NCBI GenBank assembly: GCA_022794035.1
Contig: JAAWDX010000003.1
Coordinates: 1-64,000 of the forward strand
DNA: 64,000 nucleotides
DNA from: Lachnospiraceae bacterium
GTDB lineage: Bacteria; Bacillota; Clostridia; Lachnospirales; Bianqueaceae
Direction: 5' to 3'
Position 1 is the stretch's first letter. Each line of letters starts with the position of its first letter. Under the pieces are notes generated by a model. That model ran no database searches and was not told the origin of the DNA. It saw nothing but the letters and a program-made list of their open reading frames with translations. Made by a program: the position numbers and the translations under genes. Shown here piece after piece: positions 15,967 through 24,176 of this stretch.

Positions 15967-16914
15967 ATGAGTGAAGAAAAGAGAATTGCCACCCGAGAGA
16001 GCTGCGGAAACGCGTTAGTTGAGCTCGGTAAGGAGCATCCGGAGATCGTGGTAATGGTTGCAGATCTTGCCGATGCGACCAAAACAGAAATCTTCAAGAA
16101 AGCATTTCCGGAGCGCTATTTTGACTGCGGCATCGCCGAGGCCAATATGATGAGCGCCGCTGCCGGTATGAGCACCTGCGGTTTGGTCCCCTTTGTGAGC
16201 AGCTTCGCCATGTTCGCGGCCGGCCGCGCATTTGAACAGATCCGCAACAGCATCGGCTATCCGCGGTGCAATGTCAAGATCGCCGCGACGCATGCCGGTA
16301 TTTCAGTCGGCGAGGATGGCGCAAGCCACCAGTGCTGCGAGGACATCGCGCTTATGCGCAGCATTCCGGGGATGGTCGTGATCTGCCCGGCCGATGATGC
16401 AGAGGCCCGCGCAGCGGTAAAAGCGGCGTATGAATATCAGGGACCGGTGTATTTGCGGCTTGGCCGTCTGGCTGTTCCTGTATTTCACAAGGATGAAAAT
16501 TATGAATTTGCAATTGGTAAAGCAGAGGTGATCCATCCCGGACAGGATGTCACCATCATCGCAACTGGCCTGATGGTAAAGGAAGCGATGGACGCGGCTA
16601 GATTGCTAGAAGCAAAGGGCATCGGCGTGCGCGTGATCAATATGGCTACCATTAAGCCTTTGGATGAGGAGATCGTGTTGCAGGCGGCTAAGGAGACGGG
16701 GCGTATTGTTACGGCAGAGGAGCATTCGATTGTAGGCGGACTTGGCGAAGCGGTATGCAGCCTGCTTTCGGAGAAGTGTCCCACGCCTGTGCGCCGCGTA
16801 GGTGTGAACGATGTATTTGGTCATTCGGGACCGGCGCTCGAGCTGCTAAAGGAGTTTGGCCTCTCGGCGGAGCATTTGGCAGAGGTCTGCGAAGCGTTTA
16901 TTCAGGAAGCCTGA
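15967..16914 (+). CDS. Transketolase, C-terminal subunit
   Basis: A 315-residue protein with the pyrimidine-binding and C-terminal domains of transketolase, partner of the gene before it. 'DLADATKTEIF', 'FDCGIAEANMMSAAAGMS' (catalytic Glu) and 'THAGISVGEDGASHQCCEDIA' are the usual landmarks; the C-terminal domain starts around residue 190. ATG at 15967 has GGAGGTGG 7 bases upstream, inside the end of the previous gene. The operon ends at the bidirectional hairpin at 16942. Confidence 0.93.
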   Translation: MSEEKRIATRESCGNALVELGKEHPEIVVMVADLADATKTEIFKKAFPERYFDCGIAEANMMSAAAGMSTCGLVPFVSSFAMFAAGRAFEQIRNSIGYPRCNVKIAATHAGISVGEDGASHQCCEDIALMRSIPGMVVICPADDAEARAAVKAAYEYQGPVYLRLGRLAVPVFHKDENYEFAIGKAEVIHPGQDVTIIATGLMVKEAMDAARLLEAKGIGVRVINMATIKPLDEEIVLQAAKETGRIVTAEEHSIVGGLGEAVCSLLSEKCPTPVRRVGVNDVFGHSGPALELLKEFGLSAEHLAEVCEAFIQEA

Positions 16915-16941
16915 GAGCGTTTTTAGTGGATGTGAATATGA

Positions 16942-16975
16942 AAAATGACGGAAAAATGATTCCGTCATTTTTTTA
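16942..16975. terminator. Bidirectional terminator between transketolase and fic
   Basis: Arms AAAATGACGGA (16942-16952) and TCCGTCATTTT (16961-16971), with T-runs on both strands. It can end both the transketolase message and the convergent Fic message. Confidence 0.88.
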
Positions 16976-18094
16976 TACTTTATCTGTGTTTTCTGATTGA
17001 TTCTTTTTGAATTGATATTTTCCCTTTCCATGACCGGATATGGGGATAATTATGCCTGCTTGAAGCAAATTAGAAATCAGTTTAGAAGCGCCCGAGCTTT
17101 TCAAATCCAGAAGCTGCATCACAGCACTCCTGCCAAAAAATTCAGTAAAGCCAAACTGATCAAACAATCTATGAATATGGGCGATAGTTTTTATGGAGAA
17201 CGTTTTTCCCTTTTTAGAAAGTACACTTTCAATGTCCACTTTTTTATCATGAATATCCACTTTTTCACCTTTTAAAAATCTGCTTATGTGCAAATCCCGA
17301 TTATGCAGTTCATTCTTTTCATTTAAAAGTAAATTCCGCAGAAATGCTTCAAGATATTCTGTTGTCTCGTGAATGCCTTTCTGTAAATTAGTATAATTTG
17401 CACGAACAAGTGCATTTCTAAAATACCATGCATTTTCTGCAAATATATCATTGGTTGCAGTAAAGCCAAGCATTCGTAGATATTTGATAAAGAATACGGC
17501 TGTTGTTCTTGTATTACCTTCTCCGAAAATGTGGATTTGCCAAAGCCCTGAAATGAATATAGCAAGATGGTGGATGATATCATCTATTAAAAGCCCTTTA
17601 TAACTAAAAGCCTTTTCTTGTGAAAAATCATATTCAAGTGTAGCTCTAAGCTGTGAAGCACTTCCATATAAAACTGTTGCTCCGTCAAGGACCCATTCCT
17701 TTTTAGTAATATTGTAATCTCTAATTTTTCCTGCATGCTTATATATTCCTTGAAAGAGTTTATGATGAATTGAAATATATTCATTAGGAGAAAAAGAAAA
17801 CGCTGTTTCAGAAAGTATCTCGGCAATGCGGGAAGATACTTTATCAGCTTCTTCAGTGCGTTCATTATCGGAGGTATGCATGGGTTTTTCTTCGTAATAA
17901 CTGTCAATAAGACGCTGAGCCTCTTTAAAAGTAATTCTACCCTCGATATTCTGAATAGCAGTATCAATCAAATATTTTGATGGTTTGAGCCCGTCCACTG
18001 CTTGAAGCCCAATTGCTGTACTCCATGCATATCCTTTAGTAGCTTTATCCGGCTCAGACTCTTTTAAGTATTCCTTAAAGGGGTCTTTTTTCAT
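16973..18094 (-). CDS. Fic family protein (probable AMP transferase)
   Basis: A 373-residue protein with a Fic core. The motif HxFxEGNxR is present as 'HIFGEGNTR' (residues 188-196), keeping the catalytic His and the phosphate-binding residues, so nucleotidyl transfer (usually AMPylation) to a target protein is expected. The C-terminal part (about 285-365) looks like a winged-helix domain ('SVLSKKGKTFSIKTIAHIHR ...', 'SGASKLISNLLQAGII'), as in many Fic proteins linked to gene regulation or toxin roles. No antitoxin gene is adjacent. It is visibly more AT-rich than neighbours, consistent with transfer. Ribosome site GAGG lies upstream of the ATG. Confidence 0.9.
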   Translation of the reverse strand: MKKDPFKEYLKESEPDKATKGYAWSTAIGLQAVDGLKPSKYLIDTAIQNIEGRITFKEAQRLIDSYYEEKPMHTSDNERTEEADKVSSRIAEILSETAFSFSPNEYISIHHKLFQGIYKHAGKIRDYNITKKEWVLDGATVLYGSASQLRATLEYDFSQEKAFSYKGLLIDDIIHHLAIFISGLWQIHIFGEGNTRTTAVFFIKYLRMLGFTATNDIFAENAWYFRNALVRANYTNLQKGIHETTEYLEAFLRNLLLNEKNELHNRDLHISRFLKGEKVDIHDKKVDIESVLSKKGKTFSIKTIAHIHRLFDQFGFTEFFGRSAVMQLLDLKSSGASKLISNLLQAGIIIPISGHGKGKYQFKKNQSENTDKV

Positions 18095-18208
18095 ATCGAT
18101 TACCTCGCATCACATTTTATCACTTACCTTAATTATTATAACATAAATGCCGGCAGCCTGTACAGAATAGAGATAAATGATCTATTTGAAAAAGGAGATG
18201 CTATCGTT

Positions 18209-19159
18209 ATGATCAATGATCAAAGAAAAGTCGTATTAGTGGGGACCGGCATGGTGGGGATGAGCTATGCCTATGCATTGCTTAACCAGCCGATTTGCAA
18301 TGAACTGATTTTAATTGACATCGATAAAAAAAGAGCAGAGGGAGAGGCTATGGATCTGAGCCATGGCATTCCGTTTGCTTCCTCGCATATGAAAATCCGT
18401 GCAGGTGAATATACCGACTGCAGCGATGCAGATTTAGTAGTGATCTGCGCCGGAGTGGCGCAAAAGCCCGGCGAATCCAGACTGGACCTTTTGCAGCGTA
18501 ATGCCAAGGTGCTGCGCAGCATCGTAGAGCCGATTGTTGCCTCAGGCTTTCAGGGGATTTTTCTAACGGCAACGAATCCGGTGGATATCATTACACAGAT
18601 CATCCATGATATTTCAGGCTTCCCGGCGCAGCGGGTACTCGGCAGCGGCACAACGCTGGACAGCGCACGGCTTCGCTATATGATTGGCGAATATTTTAGA
18701 GTGGATCCCCGCAATGTGCATGCTTATGTGATCGGCGAACATGGAGATTCTGAATTTGTACCGTGGTCACAGGCAATGGTAGCCACCAAGTCGGTGCTGG
18801 ATATCTGTGAGGAATACGAGGAGCAATGCCATTTTTGCGATCTGCAGGGGATTGAGAATCAGGTGCGCACCTCTGCGCAAAAGATTATTGCAGCGAAAAA
18901 GGCTACCTATTATGGGATCGGCATGGCGCTGGTACGGATCACCAAGGCGATTTTTAATGATGAAAACAGTGTGCTGACCGTTTCGGTAAGAAGCAGCGGA
19001 TGGTATGGCACAGAGGATATCTATCTGGGACTTCCGGCATTTATTAACCGCTCTGGTGTACGGAGCATTTTGAATCTGAAGCTGACAGAGGAGGAGGTAG
19101 CCGAGCTTCAGCGTTCCTCCCGTACGCTAAAGCAGTTTTATGATCAGTTGACAATCTGA
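18209..19159 (+). CDS. ldh: L-lactate dehydrogenase
   Basis: A 316-residue NAD-dependent enzyme that reduces pyruvate to L-lactate. The Rossmann motif 'VVLVGTGMVGMSYA' opens the protein, the substrate Arg loop is 'GVAQKPGESRLDLLQRN', the catalytic His is in 'VIGEHGDSE' (near residue 180). The Asp in 'LIDIDKKRAEGEAMDLSH' fits NAD preference. Full length. Ribosome site AAGGAGA lies 11 bases before the ATG. A single-gene unit in a fermentative setting. Malate dehydrogenase is unlikely because the substrate loop has the lactate-type Gln-Lys-Pro-Gly. Confidence 0.93.
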   Translation: MINDQRKVVLVGTGMVGMSYAYALLNQPICNELILIDIDKKRAEGEAMDLSHGIPFASSHMKIRAGEYTDCSDADLVVICAGVAQKPGESRLDLLQRNAKVLRSIVEPIVASGFQGIFLTATNPVDIITQIIHDISGFPAQRVLGSGTTLDSARLRYMIGEYFRVDPRNVHAYVIGEHGDSEFVPWSQAMVATKSVLDICEEYEEQCHFCDLQGIENQVRTSAQKIIAAKKATYYGIGMALVRITKAIFNDENSVLTVSVRSSGWYGTEDIYLGLPAFINRSGVRSILNLKLTEEEVAELQRSSRTLKQFYDQLTI

Positions 19160-19292
19160 AGGCTTGCAATATAAGAAGCAAGTTAGAAACAAAATATTAC
19201 AAAGTGTATACAAAGCGGAGAAGCCCTCGCAATTTTTCCCTTATATAGTTAAAGCATCATTTATATGAATACCACAGAAAGAGGGAGAGCAA

Positions 19293-20831
19293 ATGATTGA
19301 GATAAAGGAGTATAGGGGACAGATTCGCAACTGGAGAATGCTTTGTGAGAAATTAGGAGTTGCCTGTGATCTTACCAGACAGGAGCGGGAGGAGCAGATC
19401 CTGATCAGGGCATACGAGACATGGGGATATGATCTGCCGCAGCATCTCGACGGGATGTTTGCGGCAGCTTTATGGGATGAGGAGAGGCAGGAGCTTTTCT
19501 GCATGCGCGATCCCTTTGGCACCAAGCCGTTCTATTATTATCAAACAATAGAGGGCCGGCTTTTGTATGGGCACAGCCTGCAAAGCTTTATGAAGGATCC
19601 GGGGTTTATCAAAAGGCTGAATGAAAAGGCGCTGCAGCTGTATCTGAATATGACTTATATAGCGGGAGAGGACACCTTTTTTGCGGGCGTAAAGAAGCTA
19701 ATGCCGGGGCATTATCTGATCTGGCGGGAGGGCAGGCTTACGGTCCAGTGCTATTGGAAGCCGAAGTTTTGCCCTGAAGAAGGACGGACGCTGCAGGAGT
19801 GGGCGGATGAGATTCATGATACGCTGGAGCAGGTAATGAGAGAGACCAAGGAAGAAGACGAGCAGGCAGAGGTATTTCTTTCAGGAGGTGTGGATTCTTC
19901 GTATCTACTCGCCATGTCAGATGCGGCGGTGTCAGATTCGTGCGGCTATGAAGAAAAAGAATATGATGAGGCAGAGCTGGCCAAGCAGATTGCGGAGGCG
20001 CTTGGAAGAAAAAATGAGAAATGCCTTGTGACGCCGCAGGCTTATTTTGCGGCGGTTCCCTATGTGATGAAACAGATGGAGCAGCCGCTGGGCGATGCTT
20101 CGGCCGTCGTATTTGCCATTGCCTGCAGGCAGGTCGGCAAAAGAGCACGGCTGTGCTATTCGGGAGAAGGAGCAGATGAATTTTTTGGCGGCTATCATAT
20201 CTATCAAAAGGCAGAGGAATACGGTGAGCGTCTGGAAAGCTTCTATGTGGGCAATACCAATATCATGCGCGAAGAGGAAAAACGGGAGATTCTAAAGCGA
20301 TATGATGAAAGCGTTCAGCCGCTTCAGCTGATGCAGGAGATCTATGCAGATACAAAGGGACTGGATCCGCTGACAAGAATGATGATGATTGATATCCGGC
20401 TCTGGCTGGAAGGCGATATCTATCTGAATATTGACAAGATGAGCGCGGCAGCGGGACTGGAAATCCGCATGCCCTTTACAAATATGAAGTTTTTGGAGAT
20501 TGCCTCGCGTATGCCTTCAAAATATAAGATTGCTGCCGGACAAAATAAGGTAGCCTTTCGTACGGCAGCGGCCAAGGTGCTGCCGGAGGAGACGGCCTTT
20601 CGCAAAAAGCTGGGCTTTGCCGTCCCGATTCAGGACTGGCTTGCGGACGACCGCTATAATCAGGATGTGAAGCAAAAGCTGCAGGGGCCGCTGGCAGAAC
20701 GGTTTTTCCAGCCGGCTCCTCTCACGGCGCTCTTAGAGGATTTCTTAAACGGCAATCGCCAAAGCTGGAGAAAGATATGGACGATTTATACATTTCTGGT
20801 GTGGTATGAGGAATATTTTGTGAAATGGTAG
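19293..20831 (+). CDS. Asparagine synthetase B-like protein lacking the catalytic N-terminal cysteine
   Basis: A 512-residue member of the AsnB family, which amidates aspartate with ATP. The synthetase domain is intact: PP-loop 'SGGVDSS' at residues 197-203 and 'YSGEGADEFFGGY' later. The glutaminase part starts abruptly at a segment equivalent to the 'NGEIYNY' region ('EYRGQIRNWRML') and keeps 'FGTKPFYYY'. The first roughly 65-70 residues of normal AsnB, including Cys2 that hydrolyses glutamine, are absent. The 133 bases upstream cannot encode them. It probably uses free ammonia or has another role. Ribosome site GAGGGAGAG confirms the start. Confidence 0.85.
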   Translation: MIEIKEYRGQIRNWRMLCEKLGVACDLTRQEREEQILIRAYETWGYDLPQHLDGMFAAALWDEERQELFCMRDPFGTKPFYYYQTIEGRLLYGHSLQSFMKDPGFIKRLNEKALQLYLNMTYIAGEDTFFAGVKKLMPGHYLIWREGRLTVQCYWKPKFCPEEGRTLQEWADEIHDTLEQVMRETKEEDEQAEVFLSGGVDSSYLLAMSDAAVSDSCGYEEKEYDEAELAKQIAEALGRKNEKCLVTPQAYFAAVPYVMKQMEQPLGDASAVVFAIACRQVGKRARLCYSGEGADEFFGGYHIYQKAEEYGERLESFYVGNTNIMREEEKREILKRYDESVQPLQLMQEIYADTKGLDPLTRMMMIDIRLWLEGDIYLNIDKMSAAAGLEIRMPFTNMKFLEIASRMPSKYKIAAGQNKVAFRTAAAKVLPEETAFRKKLGFAVPIQDWLADDRYNQDVKQKLQGPLAERFFQPAPLTALLEDFLNGNRQSWRKIWTIYTFLVWYEEYFVKW

Positions 20832-20891
20832 GATTTTGCAGGGATCTGTGGTACAATCTTGGATAAATGAACATAAGAGAGGAAGTCGCAG

Positions 20892-22874
20892 ATGAAGTAT
20901 CCTAGCTGTAAGAAAGTAGATGTTGAGGAAACGTTTTTTGGAATTTCACTGGAGGATCCGTATGCGTGGCTGAAGGCGGCGAAGGATCCGGAGGTGCTGG
21001 ACTGGGTCAAGCGGGAGAATGCGTATACGGATGCATGGTTTGACCAAAAGGAGATTGAGGAGAAGGTGCGGCAGTTAAAAGAGGCTGCCGGCGAAAAAGT
21101 AACGTATCGCTCTATCTCGCCGTGGAGAGGGGGCTATGCGGCTACCCGGATTGAGGATGGCTGCTACAGTCTGGTGCGTTTGAATGCGGCCATGGAGGAA
21201 GAGGCTGTGATCGTGGGACAAAAGCAGATCGAAGGCTTTACGCCCTTTGAGCTTAAGGTGTGTCCCGCAGACAGCGACAAGATAGCGATCTATGGCTTAT
21301 ACGATGGCGCGGCGCGTCCGGCTGCTCTGATCGTGGACATGAAGGAGAAGCGCGTGCTGGCCAAGGCGGAAAATACATTTAGCTGCACATGGTCAAGGAC
21401 GGCGCCGGTGTTTTACTATTCTGATACGATCTCCGATGCTGCCACGCAGCAAAGCCACTCGCGGGTGATGGGCTATCAGGTGCTGACCGGCGAGACTGTC
21501 TGCATTTACAAGGACTCAGCGTATTCCGTGTTTGGCACGGTGCAGGCTTCGACGGATGACCGGTTTTTGATGATGGAGATGATGAGCGATTATTCGCATG
21601 CGCGGTTTATTGTATATGAAGAGGCAACCGGAAAAACTGTGGATATCACTGAGAGCCGCAGCACCCAAATGCAGTATGTGGATTCTATGCAGAACCAGCA
21701 TTTCTTTATCTCTAAGGAAACCAGCTCGTTTGGCGAGGTGCTGGCGGTGGAGAATGGGCAAGGACTTTCAGCGGCCAGAGTGGTGCGCGCGGAAGAAAAA
21801 GAAGTGCTGGACAGCGGTTTTGTGCTTGGTGAAAAGCTGTATCTGATGGCGATGGCGGATGTGCGCACCCGGATTTTATGTATAGAAGATGGCCGGGAGA
21901 GCGTAGTGGCTCTGCCGGAGGAGATCGGTACGGCCGGCATTATAGGACGGCTTGCCGAGGGCATTTTGCTGCAGTTTGAATCGTTTACCTGCCGGCCGAT
22001 GACGCTGGCCTTTGACGGAGAACAGATGAAGGTTTTGCATTCGGAAAAGGCAGCGGAGCACCCGGATCTGATTGTGGAGCAGCGGTTTGCGCCTTCTGTG
22101 GAAGACGGACGGCAGATTCCGTATTTTATGGTGTATAAAAAAGGAACTCAGCGCAGCGGACAAAATCCGGTGTGGATGTACGGCTACGGCGGCTATAATT
22201 CGGCGATGCTGCCGGGGCATAAGGAAGCGGTGAGCGGCCTTGACATTGCGGATTGGGCAGAGAAGGGCGGCATCTATGTGCTCTGCTCCCTGCGCGGCGG
22301 CAGCGAATATGGTACTGGCTGGCATGAAGAAGGCATGGGCATGAAAAAGAAAAACTGTTACTATGATTTTATTGGCATCACAGAGCAGATCATCCGGGAC
22401 GGATGGACGGCGCCGGAGCATATTGCTATTTCCGGCTGTTCTAACGGCGGCCTTCTGATGTCGACGCTGGTGACGATGCGGCCGGACCTCTTTGGCTGCG
22501 TGATCGATTCCGTGCCGCATACGGATATGATCCATTTTGCGGAGGATGACCGCGGGCCGATGTATATCACAGAGTATGGCAATCCGCGGGAGAGCCGAGA
22601 AATGTTTGAGTATATGCTGAGCTACTCGCCGTATCATAATGTGAAAAAGGTGAATTACCCCAGTATCTATATCCAGACCGGAGAATGTGATAACAATGTG
22701 CCGCCGTATCATGGCAAAAAGTTCGCGGCGCGTATGCAGGAGTGCAATCAGAGCGAGAATCCGGTGCTGCTGCGCGTGCTGGCGAAGGGTAGCCACGACC
22801 GCGGCAGCGGCGAGGTCTACTGGCGGACGATTGCGGAGATGCAGCTGTTTGCACAAAAGGCTCTGGGGCTGTGA
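20892..22874 (+). CDS. Prolyl oligopeptidase family serine peptidase (S9)
   Basis: A 660-residue S9 peptidase cutting short peptides after proline. The N-terminal 'DPYAWLKAAKDPEVLDWVKRE' is typical, residues about 60-390 form the beta-propeller, and the C-terminal alpha/beta-hydrolase domain carries Ser517 in 'SGCSNGGLL', Asp600 in 'GECDNN' and His635 in 'GSHDRG'. No signal peptide, so cytoplasmic. Preceded by an extended -10 (TGGTACAAT, about 20849). Ribosome site AGAGAGGAAG is before the ATG. Likely role: peptide turnover. Confidence 0.94.
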   Translation: MKYPSCKKVDVEETFFGISLEDPYAWLKAAKDPEVLDWVKRENAYTDAWFDQKEIEEKVRQLKEAAGEKVTYRSISPWRGGYAATRIEDGCYSLVRLNAAMEEEAVIVGQKQIEGFTPFELKVCPADSDKIAIYGLYDGAARPAALIVDMKEKRVLAKAENTFSCTWSRTAPVFYYSDTISDAATQQSHSRVMGYQVLTGETVCIYKDSAYSVFGTVQASTDDRFLMMEMMSDYSHARFIVYEEATGKTVDITESRSTQMQYVDSMQNQHFFISKETSSFGEVLAVENGQGLSAARVVRAEEKEVLDSGFVLGEKLYLMAMADVRTRILCIEDGRESVVALPEEIGTAGIIGRLAEGILLQFESFTCRPMTLAFDGEQMKVLHSEKAAEHPDLIVEQRFAPSVEDGRQIPYFMVYKKGTQRSGQNPVWMYGYGGYNSAMLPGHKEAVSGLDIADWAEKGGIYVLCSLRGGSEYGTGWHEEGMGMKKKNCYYDFIGITEQIIRDGWTAPEHIAISGCSNGGLLMSTLVTMRPDLFGCVIDSVPHTDMIHFAEDDRGPMYITEYGNPRESREMFEYMLSYSPYHNVKKVNYPSIYIQTGECDNNVPPYHGKKFAARMQECNQSENPVLLRVLAKGSHDRGSGEVYWRTIAEMQLFAQKALGL

Positions 22875-22899
22875 GGCAGGGCGTTTGCTATGAGGTTTT

Positions 22900-22920
22900 G
22901 CGGCTGCGCCGCTAAAAATA
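22900..22920 (+). terminator. Weak GC hairpin after the peptidase gene
   Basis: GCGGC-TGC-GCCGC (22900-22912) followed by an A/T-rich tail without a clean T-run. Possible weak terminator. Confidence 0.35.
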
Positions 22921-22942
22921 TTTTGGGTTAGTGTGGGATTTG

Positions 22943-22993
22943 CCCTCTCAAAGGTTCGATACTAATAGTAAAGAGCTTTTGGGAGGGTTTTTT
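22943..22993 (+). terminator. Strong terminator hairpin abutting the start codon of the nuclease-like gene
   Basis: 12-bp arms CCCTCTCAAAGG (22943-22954) and CTTTTGGGAGGG (22976-22987), two G-T pairs, then six Ts and directly ATG at 22994. The 3' arm contains the only ribosome site of the next gene (GGGAGGG). An inner TACT-AAT-AGTA hairpin sits in the loop. It can end the upstream message and, in transcripts that pass it, hide the ribosome site. Confidence 0.75.
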
Positions 22994-23755
22994 ATGCAGG
23001 AAAGAGAGAGGTATTTGCAGGAGCTGCAGGAGATGTTCTGGGAGCAGCAGCAGAGAGCTATGCAGCTGGAGAAGGTACTGACGCATACGCCGGGGTGTAT
23101 TGTGCGAAAACGAGGGCGGATGTATTGGCAGGTGCGCTGCGGCGGCAAGCAGGTGCAGCGGTATGTGAAAGGGACGGAGATTGAGAAGGTGGAGGAGAGA
23201 ATTTGGGTGATGAAACAGCTGCAGCAGAGGCTTGAGGAGCAGAGGCAGTTTCTGCAGGAGCTGCAGGGGGCCTTGCGGATGTTTGGTCTGGACGGGGCGG
23301 ATGTCCTGCGGCAATATGAGGCGCAGCGCGGGCAGGACGGAATGCTGGCGGAGAAGCAGGCGGCTGCGCAGCAGGAGGCAGCGGGCAAGAAATATGCTGC
23401 AAATTATAAGCATCTGACGGATCGCGGTGAGCTGGTGGCGTCTAAGTCGGAGGAGATGATTGCTAATATGCTGAGTGCGCGGGGGATTCGATATGAGTAT
23501 GAGAGGGAGATGATGGTGGCGGGCGTGAGCCTGAAGCCGGATTTTGTGATATGGCGCGCAGATGGGAGTATGGTGATCTGGGAGCATGCGGGGCTGCTGG
23601 ATGATGTGAAGTATCGAAAGAATTTTGAAAGGAAGATGGAGCTGTACCGCCAAGAGGGATTCACGCAGATGAAAAATCTGATCGTGACATACGATGAAAA
23701 TGGGGCATTTAGCATGAGGGCGGTGCGGAGAATGATTACGGCGTATGGGCTGTAA
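22994..23755 (+). CDS. PD-(D/E)xK nuclease-like protein of unknown role
   Basis: A 253-residue protein. The first about 110 residues are charged and helical with an embedded Lys/Arg-rich 'VRKRGRMYWQVRCGGKQVQR' segment that could touch nucleic acid. The C-terminal domain has 'SKSE' (residues 150-153), 'KPDFVIW' (Asp183) and 'WEHAGLLDD' (Glu197), which matches the Glu / Asp / Glu-x-His layout of a group of restriction-fold proteins in Lachnospiraceae. Catalysis is not proven, and the usual Lys of ExK is His here. The start is at 22994 after GGGAGGG; longer readings begin inside the terminator. Confidence 0.7.
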   Translation: MQERERYLQELQEMFWEQQQRAMQLEKVLTHTPGCIVRKRGRMYWQVRCGGKQVQRYVKGTEIEKVEERIWVMKQLQQRLEEQRQFLQELQGALRMFGLDGADVLRQYEAQRGQDGMLAEKQAAAQQEAAGKKYAANYKHLTDRGELVASKSEEMIANMLSARGIRYEYEREMMVAGVSLKPDFVIWRADGSMVIWEHAGLLDDVKYRKNFERKMELYRQEGFTQMKNLIVTYDENGAFSMRAVRRMITAYGL

Positions 23756-23784
23756 TTGAGGGGGCTTGGCCCCCTCTGGGCGGA

Positions 23785-24077
23785 GGTCCGTCCCTTTAGC
23801 ATGAGGGGGTAGTTTTGAGAAGGGCATTTGGAGCAATTTAACGTAGAGAATGTGTTTTAGGACCGTTAGGGATAAGCCTTTGGCAGTGATTTAACGTATC
23901 AAATGGGCCGTTAGGCACGTTATCCTAGAAAAGAGAAGGGTGATCTAACTGAGAAAAGCAGCAATTTGCCCCGTTAAATCAGCAAAAATAGCAGGAAGGC
24001 AACGTGCAAAAAGGGCCCGAGGCACGTTAAAATAGGAAATATCAGCATGAGGTAACGCGGTGACAAAGGGACGGACC
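23785..24077. repeat. CGTTA word-cluster region bounded by 13-bp inverted repeats (copy 2)
   Basis: The region is flanked by GGTCCGTCCCTTT (23785-23797) and its exact reverse complement (24065-24077). Inside are repeated TAACGT, CCGTTA and ACGTTA words, including AACGTGC/GCACGTT at about 24001-24027. Its beginning (AGTTTTGAGAAG, then a GGAGCAATTTAACGTA-type segment) matches the start of the region at 52825. No coding potential. It looks like a non-autonomous intergenic element, roughly 293 bp. Confidence 0.6.
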
Positions 24078-24117
24078 GTCCTCTCAAAATATTAAAGTAC
24101 TTTTTTTATGCAGAAGC

Positions 24118-24146
24118 TTGAGTTTTTGTGCAAATTGCTTTATACT
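24118..24146 (+). promoter_or_regulatory. Promoter of the serine hydrolase gene
   Basis: TTGAGT (24118-24123), 17-base spacer, TATACT (24141-24146), about 25 bases before the start codon. Confidence 0.7.
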
Positions 24147-24176
24147 AAAGAACAACACCAAGTTTAAGGAGATGGA

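Noticed and set aside
21876..22856. A long minus-strand reading frame of 326 codons
   Set aside because: It lies wholly inside the prolyl oligopeptidase gene, has a His/Arg-rich composition typical of a shadow frame, and has no ribosome site or family resemblance.
22928..23836. A 302-codon minus-strand frame opposite the nuclease-like gene
   Set aside because: Leu/His/Pro-rich shadow composition; the plus-strand gene has a ribosome site and a recognisable domain.
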